From assembly GCA_041398785.1 (NCBI GenBank), contig JAWKUA010000009.1, positions 62,001-126,000 of the forward strand: a DNA stretch of 64,000 nucleotides, read 5' to 3'. Below the pieces are notes generated by a model. That model was given only the letters and a program-made list of their open reading frames with translations. It did no database searches and had not been told where the DNA came from. Below, piece by piece: positions 34,195-44,537 of the stretch (position 1 is its first letter; each line of letters begins with the position of its first letter). The position numbers and the translations under genes are program-made. The DNA comes from Planctomycetaceae bacterium. Its GTDB lineage: Bacteria; Planctomycetota; Planctomycetia; Planctomycetales; Planctomycetaceae.

Positions 34195-35034
34195 ATGACC
34201 GCTTATCGCCTGACCATCGCACTGTTTGTGGTAACCGCGTTCTCGAGTGCGGCTGCATGCCGCGCCGACGTGGGAGTCGGGGCGAAACCTCCGGCCGACG
34301 CGGAAGTTCTGATCGACGGCAGCCGCAAGATGCTGGACGAAAAGTGGACGTACTGGGACGGGCCGGGGTTCGCATCGTCGCTGCCGATTAAATGGCAGAT
34401 TGTCGACGATCCGGTGGACGAGGGCACCGTAGTAATGACCGATGACCCGGCGGCCGCCGGAGGAAAATTCGGCGCGGCGGACATCGTTACCAAAAAGGAA
34501 TACCGTGACTTCCGGCTGCACATCGAAGTGCTGATTATGAAGCCCGGCGGCAACAGCGGAGTCTACCTGCAGAATCGCTACGAAATTCAGGTGCTGGACG
34601 GCGACCGCACAAAACACGGGATGGCGGCTGTCATCAACGAAACGGAATCACCCTATCACGCCTACACAGGAGTCGGCAGGTGGAATGCCTTTGACATCAC
34701 GTTTCGCGCCGCGCGGTTTCAGGACGGCCAGCGGAAGCAAAAGGCTATCGTCACAATGTACCTGAACGGGATCAGGGTTCACGAAAACGTGGCCATCAAT
34801 CAGGTTTGGGGTGGACCGAATTCCGGGATCGACGGTGGCAACGACGGCGGCCGGGGCATCACGGATACTCCCGGCGGAATCAAACTGCAGTGTGAAGGCC
34901 ACGACGTCCGTTATCGCAATGCCTGGATCCGGGAACTGGATCTGAATCGCCCCGACACGAACTTCAGCGAACCCGTCATCTCAAGAAAAACTGATGACGG
35001 CGGGGCAACCGTCCCCGCGACGACTACGGAATGA
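34195..35034 (+). CDS. DUF1080 / 3-keto-disaccharide hydrolase domain protein, secreted
   Basis: The protein has 279 residues from the ATG at 34195; this start gives a signal peptide (LTIALFVVTAFSSAAACRA, cleavage near Ala-Asp). The rest is a single concanavalin-like beta-sandwich of the DUF1080 family: LIDGSRKMLDEKWTYWDGP, DFRLHIEVLIMKPGGNSGVY, QNRYEIQVLDG, GRWNAFDITFRAARF and GIKLQCEGHDVRYRNAWIRE. The family is greatly expanded in planctomycetes and includes periplasmic enzymes that cleave 3-keto-glycosides during polysaccharide use. The family's usual C-terminal REL is present (WIRELDL). No sugar-oxidising partner gene lies next to it here. Confidence 0.88.
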   Translation: MTAYRLTIALFVVTAFSSAAACRADVGVGAKPPADAEVLIDGSRKMLDEKWTYWDGPGFASSLPIKWQIVDDPVDEGTVVMTDDPAAAGGKFGAADIVTKKEYRDFRLHIEVLIMKPGGNSGVYLQNRYEIQVLDGDRTKHGMAAVINETESPYHAYTGVGRWNAFDITFRAARFQDGQRKQKAIVTMYLNGIRVHENVAINQVWGGPNSGIDGGNDGGRGITDTPGGIKLQCEGHDVRYRNAWIRELDLNRPDTNFSEPVISRKTDDGGATVPATTTE

Positions 35035-35436
35035 CTCGACGATCGCCGTGTTTTTGGATCGGACTCCGCGGGACGCACGCACGGTTTGCGATTCGTTGAC
35101 GTGCACGCTGAATTCACGTTTCGGTTTGTTGTCCGGGGCGACAACACGGGCGTGGTCGGTTGGAGTGTCCTGTCAGGACGGAATTGATGAGTTTTGTGGC
35201 ACTGGCTGTGCCAGTGATTTCCGCAGTGCAGACGCACTGGCACAGCCTGTGTCAAACATCAAGACAGGTTTGAAGGGAATGGTAGCCTCAGCAAAGCTGT
35301 CTCCCGCCGCATTGTTCACACTGCTAAACTGCCGCCAGACGGAACGGAATCGCTTCGCATCGGTCACCTGCGATTGAACGAAGGAATTCAGCACGTGGCT
35401 GAATCCATTCGACTGCGACGCTGAGAAGGAACTCAC
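35035..35436. other. Intergenic region with an inverted repeat, no gene seen
   Basis: This is 402 bases between the DUF1080 gene and the second SDR. It holds the palindromic repeat at 35198-35247 described separately. The remainder shows no open frame that looks like protein and no RNA gene. Confidence 0.5.
35198..35247. repeat. REP-like inverted repeat
   Basis: GGCACTGGCTGTGCCAGTG (35198-35216) is itself a near-palindrome, and CACTGGCACAGCC (35235-35247) is the exact reverse complement of GGCTGTGCCAGTG (35204-35216). Short repeats of this CACTGG...CCAGTG type resemble planctomycete intergenic repeats. It could also form a hairpin at the end of the DUF1080 transcript, though no T run follows. 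Confidence 0.65.
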
Positions 35437-36333
35437 ATGCGGGATCTGAATAACAGGACGGTTTTCCTGACGGGAGCGGCTTCCGGAATCGGCCGCGAAC
35501 TGGCCATGCAGCTTGCCGGGCAGGGCTGCCATCTGTGTCTGGTAGATGTTGACGAAGCGGGTCTCCGCCGGCTGGCGACGGCGCTGGAATCCTTCGGTGG
35601 TCGTGTGTGGACCAAAACGTGCGACCTGACGGATTCCGGCGCCACACACGCAACCGTGGCGGATGCCCTGGCCCACTGCGACACAATCGACATTCTGATC
35701 AACAACGCCGGCGTCGCTTATTACGGTCCGACTGAAGAAATGACGCAGCAGCAGTGGGACTGGCTGATGGCTGTCAATCTGCTGGCTCCCATCCGGATCA
35801 CTCAGCAGTTGCTTCCGCACCTGTTGCAGCGCCCGGACGCACACCTTGTCAATATGTGCAGTATCTCGGGCATTGTGGCGGGAGGCCGGTTTGCCGCCTA
35901 TCACACCAGCAAATTCGGGCTGATCGGATTTACGGAAGCCATGCGAGCGGAATACGGCCGACGCGGCCTGGGCGTGTCGGCGATTTGTCCCGGACCCGTC
36001 AGAACCAGGCTGTATGAATCCGCGGCCAGCAGTGCCGACCGCACGGTGCCGCATCCGCCGGGCTGGCTGTGTGCCTCGCCGGAACGAGTGGCCATGCTGA
36101 CCATCAAAGCCATTCGGAAGAACAGGCGACAGGTACTGATCACGCCGATGGCTCACGGTTTGTTTCAGTTAAAGCGATTTGCTCCCGGCCTGATCGACTT
36201 CGCCAACCAGTTCAGCCGCAGCAAACGCAGACGTCGGCAACAGCGACTTCAGGCAGAAGAGGCCAGACTGCGGGCGATTGAACAGTGCCGCTCGACAGAG
36301 GTGTCACACAGCAACGGCTCGAAGGCCGCATAA
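35437..36333 (+). CDS. Short-chain dehydrogenase with basic C-terminal extension
   Basis: The protein has 298 residues. The Rossmann motif TGAASGIG is at 12-19, NNAG at 89-92, and Ser142, Tyr155 and Lys159 (YHTSK) complete the active site. The sequence after strand two (LVDVDEA) has Asp at the position that normally selects NAD(H). The last 50 residues (about 250-298) are an Arg/Gln/Glu-rich helix (SRSKRRRRQQRLQAEEARLR) not part of the SDR fold; such tails on membrane-lipid-related SDRs may bind membranes or partners. The substrate is unknown. It lies alone, 173 bases before the diadenylate cyclase gene. Confidence 0.88.
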   Translation: MRDLNNRTVFLTGAASGIGRELAMQLAGQGCHLCLVDVDEAGLRRLATALESFGGRVWTKTCDLTDSGATHATVADALAHCDTIDILINNAGVAYYGPTEEMTQQQWDWLMAVNLLAPIRITQQLLPHLLQRPDAHLVNMCSISGIVAGGRFAAYHTSKFGLIGFTEAMRAEYGRRGLGVSAICPGPVRTRLYESAASSADRTVPHPPGWLCASPERVAMLTIKAIRKNRRQVLITPMAHGLFQLKRFAPGLIDFANQFSRSKRRRRQQRLQAEEARLRAIEQCRSTEVSHSNGSKAA

Positions 36334-36506
36334 GACACGGCAACCGGAGTGGCCGCCGAAGCTTCGCGCGTGCAGTGAATGCTGTTGATGCGATGATCGC
36401 CGGCGCGAGCATCGATGAACTCATGATAGCCGGTTGCGATGACATTTCGCGGGGATGGGGCTTCGTGAGCCGTTGACCAGGGGTGTGCTTCGAATACACT
36501 CAACGC

Positions 36507-37439
36507 ATGAAGCGAAAGAAGATCTCGGTTCCTCAGGAGAACCTCCTCAAGACCGCTCGCCGACTTGCTCATCTGTCGTCGTCGGCGGCGATTGTCCTGC
36601 TGGCTGAGGAATTGCTCGACTTTCGCGAAGTCAGGAAACTGCTGCGAGGAACGCGGCTGCTGGTGGCAACGGACAAGGCGGAAATTCAGGCCGCCGTTCG
36701 GGAAGACGGAGTCGACCTGGTACCGATCCTGCATGAGCCACAGACGCGTGCAACACAGGTTACGCAGGCGCTGCTGGAGGCAATCGCCGACGAACTGCTG
36801 CAGTCGGGCGACGTCATCGTTGCCGTTTATGCCAGCTTCGAGCGTCACACGTTCGACACGATCAGTCTGATTCAGCTTGCCGAACAGCTCGCGAAACTGA
36901 CTTCCCGCGATCTGCAGCGGCTGGAAACTCAGGTGCCGCTGGAAACGCTGCGGCTGGTCGTCGACCTGGCCTGTGAAATCGGACGCGAAGGTCGAGAAGG
37001 CAAGCCCGTCGGCACGCTGTTCGTCGTCGGTAACCACCGCAAGGTGATGGGCCTGTCCCAGGAGCAGGTACATGACCCGTTCAAGGGGTACTCCCGCGCA
37101 GAACGGATGCTGCGCAATCCGCGAGTGCGCGAAAGCATGAAGGAGCTTGCTCAGATTGACGGGGCGTTCGTGATTTCCGCCGACGGAGTCGTGCAGGCTG
37201 CCGGACGGCATTTGCGAGCTTCCGCGGAGAATCTGACGCTGTCAAAGGGCCTTGGTTCCCGGCACTGGGCCGCGGCGGAAATCTCCAAGGCAACCGACGC
37301 GATTGCCATCGCGGTGTCGGAATCCACCGGGACCGTCAGAATCTTTCAGAATGGCGTGGTTGTCCTGCGGCTGGAACCGATGGACGCCAATATGAAATGG
37401 ACGGATTTCGATACAGAACCGCCAGCAATCGATTCGTAG
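36507..37439 (+). CDS. Diadenylate cyclase (DisA_N/DAC domain) protein
   Basis: The protein has 310 residues from the ATG at 36507. The first 140 or so are an unfamiliar alpha/beta domain (LAEELLDFREVRKLLRGTRL). The DAC domain (about 145-290) has GTLFVVGN, the catalytic DGA at 218-220 (IDGAFVISADG), GAGRH-type turn AAGRHL, and GLGSRHWAAAEISK. The family's RHR is RHW here (252-254). It would make cyclic di-AMP from two ATP, a second messenger for osmotic and potassium control in other bacteria. There is no membrane segment, unlike CdaA, and no DNA-binding HhH domain, unlike full DisA, so it is the short soluble type with an N-terminal domain of unknown ligand. Confidence 0.82.
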   Translation: MKRKKISVPQENLLKTARRLAHLSSSAAIVLLAEELLDFREVRKLLRGTRLLVATDKAEIQAAVREDGVDLVPILHEPQTRATQVTQALLEAIADELLQSGDVIVAVYASFERHTFDTISLIQLAEQLAKLTSRDLQRLETQVPLETLRLVVDLACEIGREGREGKPVGTLFVVGNHRKVMGLSQEQVHDPFKGYSRAERMLRNPRVRESMKELAQIDGAFVISADGVVQAAGRHLRASAENLTLSKGLGSRHWAAAEISKATDAIAIAVSESTGTVRIFQNGVVVLRLEPMDANMKWTDFDTEPPAIDS

Positions 37440-37826
37440 TGCGCCACGTACGCGGTCACGGTCACTCATGCGAAGCCATTGGTCCGTCTGTCGTTCAATT
37501 GCGGGTCACACATATCAGGAAAGCGATTCCTGCGTTCGAGAACGCGGGCGGCGGATCTTTCAAGCAAACTGGAAGCGGAAATGGCAGGCTTCCAAAAGAA
37601 GTCGGTCGCACTAAGATACCGGCGGCAGATGGCAGCGGGGGAAGCCGTCGCATGCTGTCCGCGACTGCCGCGCCATGCGTTCGCTGCGGCTCGCACAACG
37701 GTGCAGCGCGAGCGGGATCGACAGGTCTGTCGATCACGGGCTCAGGTGTTCATCATCACCGTATCGTGTTTTCGCTGTTCGACTTAGCGTTTCGAATCCA
37801 CCGACGGAAGAGGTTGTGACGAACGA
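37440..37826. other. Upstream region of the nqr operon, no gene seen
   Basis: This is 387 bases between the diadenylate cyclase gene and nqrA. It should contain the promoter of the Na+-NQR operon. I see no clear -35/-10 pair, repeat or RNA gene; the open frames crossing it have no protein-like composition. Confidence 0.5.
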
Positions 37827-39170
37827 ATGCACCGCATCACCAGGGGGCTCGATCTTCCGATCACAGGAGAGCCCGAACAGATCATCACCGACGGTCCTCC
37901 AGTCAGCCAGGTTGGATTGCTTGCGGCTGACTACGTTGGAATGAAGCCGACGATGTTCGTGCAGCCGGGCGATCTGATCAAGCTGGGTCAACCCCTGTTC
38001 GAAGACAAGAAGACAGCAGGGGTCATCTACACCAGTCCGGCAGCCGGGACGGTACTCGAAGTCAACCGCGGTGCTCGACGCGCGTTCCGGTCAATTGTCA
38101 TCCAGACGGAAGGTAGCGACGCTGTCGAGTTCCGGGCTCTCGGCGAACGAGATTTCGCCGGCGTGACTCGCGACGCAGTCACGGAGTTGTTGACTTCCAG
38201 CGGCCTGTGGACGTCATTTCGGACGCGGCCGTTCAGCAAAGTCCCCGCCCCCGGAAGCGTCCCCAACTCCATCTTTGTGCAGGCCATGGACACAAATCCA
38301 CTGGCCGTCGACCCGTCAATTGTCATTCGGGATCGGGAAGGAGATTTTCGATTCGGACTGATGGCCCTGGCGAAACTGACCGGCTCCGTCGTTCACCTGT
38401 GTCGAAGACCGGCCAGTCCCGTGCCCGGTGAAGATCTGCCTGGCGTCCACACAAGTCAGTTTGAAGGACCGCACCCGGCCGGCCTTCCCGGAACGCACAT
38501 CAATCGACTGGACCCGGTGGGCCTGAAGAAAACTGTCTGGACGATCAACTACCAGGATGTCCTGGCGATCGGCCACCTTGTCATCACGGGGCGGCTGAAG
38601 CTGGAACGAGTCGTTTCCGTGGCCGGGCCGTCCGTGAAGAATCCGAACCTTGTTCGTACCCGCGTCGGGGCGAGCCTGGATCAACTGGTAAGCGGACGGC
38701 TGAACGAAGGCCGGGTTCGCGTCATCTCCGGAAGCGTTCTGAGCGGGCGAGCCGCAGCAGACGACGCTCGGTTTCTGGGGCGCTATCATCTCCAGGTGTC
38801 GGCCATCCCGGAAGGGGACCAGCGGGAGTTCCTCGGCTGGCTGACACCCGGAAGCGGAAAGTTCTCCGTCAGCCGGATCTTTACGTCCGCCTGGGACAGA
38901 ACTCGCCGCTTTGCGTTTTCGACGTCCACGGAAGGCAGTAAACGGGCAATGGTTCCCGTCGGCATGTATGAGAGGGTGATGCCTCTGGACGTTGAGCCCG
39001 CGTTTCTGCTACGAGCACTGATTGTAGGTGATACCGAACAGGCCACGCTGCTCGGGTGTCTGGAGTTGGACGAGGAAGACCTGGCGCTCTGCACATTTGT
39101 CTGCCCCGGAAAGTATGACTATGGCCCCTTGTTGAGAACGAACCTGACTCAAATTGAAATGGATGGGTAG
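37827..39170 (+). CDS. nqrA: Na+-translocating NADH-quinone reductase subunit A
   Basis: The protein has 447 residues, as expected. It is the soluble subunit of the sodium-pumping NADH dehydrogenase that docks on the cytoplasmic face and takes part in quinone reduction. Typical stretches: the N-terminal GLDLPITGEPEQ, YVGMKPTMFVQPGDLIKLGQPLFEDKK (barrel-sandwich hybrid domain), SPAAGTVLEVNRGARRAFRSIVI, and the C-terminal MPLDVEPAFLLRALIVGDTEQA followed by GCLELDEEDLALCTFVCPGKYDYG, which is nearly universal in NqrA. Cys in CTFVCPGK are conserved. The gap of 333 bases to nqrB is longer than the others in the operon. Confidence 0.95.
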   Translation: MHRITRGLDLPITGEPEQIITDGPPVSQVGLLAADYVGMKPTMFVQPGDLIKLGQPLFEDKKTAGVIYTSPAAGTVLEVNRGARRAFRSIVIQTEGSDAVEFRALGERDFAGVTRDAVTELLTSSGLWTSFRTRPFSKVPAPGSVPNSIFVQAMDTNPLAVDPSIVIRDREGDFRFGLMALAKLTGSVVHLCRRPASPVPGEDLPGVHTSQFEGPHPAGLPGTHINRLDPVGLKKTVWTINYQDVLAIGHLVITGRLKLERVVSVAGPSVKNPNLVRTRVGASLDQLVSGRLNEGRVRVISGSVLSGRAAADDARFLGRYHLQVSAIPEGDQREFLGWLTPGSGKFSVSRIFTSAWDRTRRFAFSTSTEGSKRAMVPVGMYERVMPLDVEPAFLLRALIVGDTEQATLLGCLELDEEDLALCTFVCPGKYDYGPLLRTNLTQIEMDG

Positions 39171-39503
39171 CACGAACGACCTGTCAGCCCGATTCCCTTG
39201 CGGCGACCTGTGTCGGGCGGCGGACAAGACTGAAACGGCGGTACTTTTCGTTGGCGGGTGGTGATACCGCGGAACCGCAACGACCGTCACCGCCCGATCG
39301 CACGCTTTCGGCGTTCCGGGATGCTGCCAGGCCGACTCAGCCAGGCAGAGATTCGGAAGTGAAATGACAAACGGGATATGAACTAACGCTCTGATTCGAG
39401 GCACCGGGATACGCCAGGTCGTGAGACCGGTCGCAGCGAACGAGGCAACATCCGGATACACACCTCAGCCCTTCAGTGCACCATCTGGTTCCGGTCGGAT
39501 CGA
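39171..39503. other. Gap between nqrA and nqrB, no gene seen
   Basis: This is 333 bases within an otherwise continuous operon. No protein-like open frame, terminator or repeat is visible. It may hold an internal promoter; I cannot identify one. Confidence 0.45.
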
Positions 39504-40775
39504 ATGAAATTCCTCAGAAACAAACTGGATCAACTGGAGCCGCTGTTCCACAAAGGCGGAAAGCTGGAACGGCTGTATCCGCTATATGAAGCGCTGGACA
39601 CGTTCATCTACACGCCCGGCGAGATCACAAGAACGGCTTCTCATGTCCGCGACGGCATGGACCTGAAGCGCATGATGATCACCGTTGTGGTCGCGCTGAT
39701 TCCGTGTATCTATATGGCGTGCTGGAACACGGGTTATCAGGCGGACACGGCGGCAAGAGCCGTCATTCAGGATGGAATGTCCGTGGAAGCCTATCTGCAG
39801 CAGATGGGCTGGCGGGAATCACTGCTGCATGGAATGGGGTGGGATCCCGCCGGCGGAGGAAACTGGCTGTGGCACATTCTGCACGGCGCGCTGTACTTCG
39901 TTCCCGTCTATCTGGTGACAAATATCATCGGCGGTTCCTGGGAAGTCCTGTTCTGCTGTGTTCGCAGGCATGACCTGAATGAGGGCTTTCTGGTGACCGG
40001 TATGCTGTTTCCGCTGACGCTGCCGCCGACAATTCCTTTGTGGCAGGTGGCTCTGGGGATCAGCTTTGGCGTGGTGATCGGCAAGGAAGTGTTCGGCGGC
40101 ACCGGGAAAAACTTCCTGAATCCGGCGCTGACTGCCCGTGCATTCCTTTATTTTGCATATCCCGGTCACATTATCGGCGACAAAGTCTGGGTCGCGGCTG
40201 TCGATACATTCAGCGGCCCGACTCTGCTGACCAGCATGGGATCTATCCAGAAGGTTCAGGCGGGTGGAGCATCATTCCGAGCCGTGACGGAAAGCCTGAA
40301 TCTTGGATTCTGGGACGCCTTCATGGGCTGGATTCCCGGGTCGATGGGAGAGACCTCCACATTGGCATGTCTGCTGGGAGCGGCTTTCCTGATTCTGACC
40401 GGCGTGGGGTCATGGCGAGTCATGGCGGGCGTCCTGGTCGGTGCTCTGGGATTGAGCGTGCTGCTGAACGGCGTTGACAGTCAGACAAATGCCGTGTTTC
40501 AAATCCCGGCGTATTGGCACCTGGTTGTCGGCGGATATGCCTTCGGCCTGGTGTTCATGGCCACCGATCCCGTTTCCGCGGCGATGACCGATACCGGACG
40601 ATGGTTCTATGGCATCCTGATAGGAATGCTGACGATCGTGATTCGCGTCATCAATCCGGCATTTCCGGAAGGCATCATGCTGGCCATTCTGTTCGGCAAC
40701 GTGTTCGCACCCGTGATTGACTACGTCGTCGTTCAGAAAAACATCAAGCGGAGGCTGGCTCGCAATGCAGCGTGA
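39504..40775 (+). CDS. nqrB: Na+-translocating NADH-quinone reductase subunit B
   Basis: The protein has 423 residues with about ten membrane helices. NqrB carries covalent FMN and riboflavin and forms part of the sodium channel. The N-terminus (LDQLEPLFHKGGKLERLYPLYEALDTF, cited in parts) and HVRDGMDLKRMMITVVVALI are classic. NPALTARAFLYFAYPG (about 206-221) and the flavinylation motif DTFSGPT (234-240) with acceptor Thr240 are present; the usual SGAT is SGPT here. FMATDPVSAAMTDTGRW near the C-terminus is the RnfD/NqrB signature. The stop overlaps the nqrC start by 11 bases. Confidence 0.95.
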   Translation: MKFLRNKLDQLEPLFHKGGKLERLYPLYEALDTFIYTPGEITRTASHVRDGMDLKRMMITVVVALIPCIYMACWNTGYQADTAARAVIQDGMSVEAYLQQMGWRESLLHGMGWDPAGGGNWLWHILHGALYFVPVYLVTNIIGGSWEVLFCCVRRHDLNEGFLVTGMLFPLTLPPTIPLWQVALGISFGVVIGKEVFGGTGKNFLNPALTARAFLYFAYPGHIIGDKVWVAAVDTFSGPTLLTSMGSIQKVQAGGASFRAVTESLNLGFWDAFMGWIPGSMGETSTLACLLGAAFLILTGVGSWRVMAGVLVGALGLSVLLNGVDSQTNAVFQIPAYWHLVVGGYAFGLVFMATDPVSAAMTDTGRWFYGILIGMLTIVIRVINPAFPEGIMLAILFGNVFAPVIDYVVVQKNIKRRLARNAA

Positions 40776-41604
40776 CTCCATCCAAAACACGTTTCGAGTA
40801 GCCATTCTGCTGTGCCTGGTCTGTTCCGTGCTGGTGTCCGCAATGGCCGTGGGATTGCGGCCGATTCAGCAGAGACAAAAGCAGGAATTCAAACAGAAGA
40901 GCATTCTGAAGGCAGCCGGCCTGTGGACGGACGAAGACGAATCCGATAGCGCGGCTGATGTTTCCGAGTTTTACAACCGGTTTATTACACCGGTGATTGT
41001 TGACCTGGAAACCAATACATCCAGCGAGCGGTTTGAACCGACGGACCCTGACCTGGATGCTGAACGCGCGGCCCGCAGCAATGAACTCAGCGACGCACTC
41101 CCCGCAGGAATGGATCCGGCAGGCATCCGCCGTCGCGAAAAATATTCGATCGTGTACGAGGTCCGCGACAACGGTGAACTCCGAACGCTGGTCATTCCGA
41201 TCCGGGGATATGGACTCTGGTCGACACTTTGGGGCTTCATTGCTCTGGATGTGCAGAATGCGGTCGGCGATCCTTCAAAAATTTCCGTGGTCGGAATCAC
41301 CTACTACAAGCACGGCGAAACGCCCGGCCTGGGAGGTGAAGTGGAAAATCCGCTCTGGCGCGAGAAATGGGTTGGCAAGAAGATCTACGATCCCAACTGG
41401 AATGTGGAGATTGAAGTCGCCAAGGGCGCGTCAGGCGATTATCAGGTTGACGCACTTTCAGGAGCAACACTCACGTCTAACGGCGTCAGCAATATGCTCA
41501 GTTTCTGGTTTGGCCCGGAAGGTTTCGGACCGTATCTGAAAAATCTTCTGGGAACCGCCCAGGCCGGGATCGGTTCGTCCGCTGAACAGTCCCCCGCACA
41601 TTGA
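40765..41604 (+). CDS. nqrC: Na+-translocating NADH-quinone reductase subunit C
   Basis: The protein has 279 residues from the ATG at 40765, inside the end of nqrB. One membrane helix (about 10-30) anchors a periplasmic FMN-binding domain. The flavinylation site is DALSGATLTSNGVSNM; by the motif the FMN is attached through a phosphoester bond to Thr235, by the ApbE enzyme encoded downstream. GYGLWSTLWGFIALD and ITYYKHGETPGLGGEVENPLW are family signatures. Translational coupling to nqrB is likely from the overlap. Confidence 0.95.
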   Translation: MQRDSIQNTFRVAILLCLVCSVLVSAMAVGLRPIQQRQKQEFKQKSILKAAGLWTDEDESDSAADVSEFYNRFITPVIVDLETNTSSERFEPTDPDLDAERAARSNELSDALPAGMDPAGIRRREKYSIVYEVRDNGELRTLVIPIRGYGLWSTLWGFIALDVQNAVGDPSKISVVGITYYKHGETPGLGGEVENPLWREKWVGKKIYDPNWNVEIEVAKGASGDYQVDALSGATLTSNGVSNMLSFWFGPEGFGPYLKNLLGTAQAGIGSSAEQSPAH

Positions 41605-41708
41605 TTTAACACCCGATGTTCGCCGCCGGAGAATGTCCGGTTGCGACGAATGCAGCATGTTGCCGAAAGCCGCCCGGCTCTGTATTTGGTTGATGATTGA
41701 GCAATCTG

Positions 41709-42335
41709 ATGGCTGAGCAAACTCCCAAAAAGGTCCTGCTGGACCCGCTGTTCAACAATAATCCGATCACACTCCAGATCCTCGGGCTGTGCAGCGCTCT
41801 GGCGGTCACGACCAACCTCAAGACATCCTTTGTCATGGCGGTTGCAGTAACGCTGGTCACGGCGTTTTCAAGCGCTGCCGTCGCGCTGATTCGCGAGGTG
41901 ATTCCCACGAGTATCCGCATTATCGTGCAGATGACGGTGATCGCGTCACTGGTGATCGTCGTAGACCAGTTCCTGCAGGCCTTTGCGTTCACGCTCAGCC
42001 AGAAATTATCCGTGTTTGTCGGACTCATCATTACGAACTGCATCGTCATGGGCCGCGCCGAAGCATTCGCCATGAAGAATGGTCCGCAACTGAGCTTTCT
42101 GGACGGAATCGGCAATGGCCTCGGTTACAGCATGATTCTGATCATTGTGGGTTTTGTCCGGGAACTGACCGGCTCCGGAAAGCTGTTTGGAATAGTGATA
42201 CTGAAACCGGTCACGGAAGGCGGCTGGTATACAACAAACGGCCTGATGCTGATCTCCCCAAGCGCCTTCTTCATCATTGGGATGATTATCTGGATCATCC
42301 GCACCTTCAAACCGGAGCAGGTGCAGTCTGAATGA
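41709..42335 (+). CDS. nqrD: Na+-translocating NADH-quinone reductase subunit D
   Basis: The protein has 208 residues from the ATG at 41709; a TTG four codons earlier is less likely. It has six membrane helices and pairs with NqrE. Conserved Cys in ILGLCSALAVTTNLKTS and in LIITNCIVMGRAEAFA are those that in solved structures bind the intramembrane iron centre at the NqrD-NqrE interface. LDGIGNGLGYSMILIIVGFVRELTGSGKL is also typical (cited from its start). The spacing of 104 bases from nqrC is unremarkable. Confidence 0.95.
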   Translation: MAEQTPKKVLLDPLFNNNPITLQILGLCSALAVTTNLKTSFVMAVAVTLVTAFSSAAVALIREVIPTSIRIIVQMTVIASLVIVVDQFLQAFAFTLSQKLSVFVGLIITNCIVMGRAEAFAMKNGPQLSFLDGIGNGLGYSMILIIVGFVRELTGSGKLFGIVILKPVTEGGWYTTNGLMLISPSAFFIIGMIIWIIRTFKPEQVQSE

Positions 42336-42394
42336 CAGCCTGATTCTCCCGCGCTTGCCTGATGCCGTCATTCGTTCTGCCAAAGTGAACAGCC

Positions 42395-43012
42395 ATGGAA
42401 CACTATTTGAGCATCTTTCTGAAGTCCGTTTTTACCGAAAACCTCGCTCTGGCGTTCTTCCTGGGCATGTGTACGTTCCTGGCCATGTCAAAGGATGTGA
42501 AGACAGCATTCGGGCTGGGAATCGCAGTCATCGTGATTCAGGGCATCACGGTTCCGGTCAACAACCTGATTTTCCAGTACCTGTTGCAGCCAGGGGCATT
42601 AAGCTGGACTGGAAGTGAGGCTCTGGCCGAACAGGACCTGATGTTCATCGGCCTGATCAGTTACATCGGTGTCATCGCGGCGATGGTGCAGATCCTGGAA
42701 ATGACGCTCGATCGCTACGTCCCCGCTCTTTACAACACGCTGGGCATCTTTCTGCCGCTGATTACGGTCAACTGTGCAATTCTGGGCGGAACACTGCTGA
42801 TGGTGGAACGCGGCATGGGATTCGGCGACAGCGTTGTCTTCGGTTTTGGCTCCGGTTTCGGCTGGGCATTGGCGATCGTCACTTTGGCCGGCATTCGGGA
42901 GAAGATGAAATACAGTGACGTTCCGGCCGGATTGCGGGGACTTGGAATCACCTTCATTACTGTGGGGCTGATGGCTCTGGCATTTCAGTCGTTTTCCGGA
43001 ATCCAGTTGTAG
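42395..43012 (+). CDS. nqrE: Na+-translocating NADH-quinone reductase subunit E
   Basis: The protein has 205 residues with six membrane helices in inverted order relative to NqrD. Conserved parts: SVFTENLALAFFLGMCTFLA with the first iron-ligand Cys, TVPVNNLIFQYLL, EMTLDRYVPALYNTLGIFLP and LITVNCAILGG with the second Cys. It forms the Fe-containing membrane core with NqrD. The next gene, nqrF, begins 189 bases later, and the gap shows no gene. Confidence 0.95.
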   Translation: MEHYLSIFLKSVFTENLALAFFLGMCTFLAMSKDVKTAFGLGIAVIVIQGITVPVNNLIFQYLLQPGALSWTGSEALAEQDLMFIGLISYIGVIAAMVQILEMTLDRYVPALYNTLGIFLPLITVNCAILGGTLLMVERGMGFGDSVVFGFGSGFGWALAIVTLAGIREKMKYSDVPAGLRGLGITFITVGLMALAFQSFSGIQL

Positions 43013-43201
43013 CAGTCACGAATAATGTGTTCCTTCACCATCCCGGACTGGTCAATGCGTGACGCTGACCTGATTTTTCCTGCACTGTGTCAAGCTTCCG
43101 CCAGGGTGCAAACACGCCTTTCCGCTGGCACCTCTTTCAGGATCTGCCCGCAACCGGCACAGGATCCTGAGTAAGACTCGTAAACGGTTTCGGTTTACCT
43201 C

Positions 43202-44434
<1,233 letters not shown>

Positions 44435-44537
44435 GCACGGGCAGGCTGCCATTCATCCCGGTGTTGTTGCTGCTGCTGGTCAGGTGATGCCGACACTCCG
44501 GTTTTCGTGCAGTGACGTGTTGCGGAGCCGCGGTACA

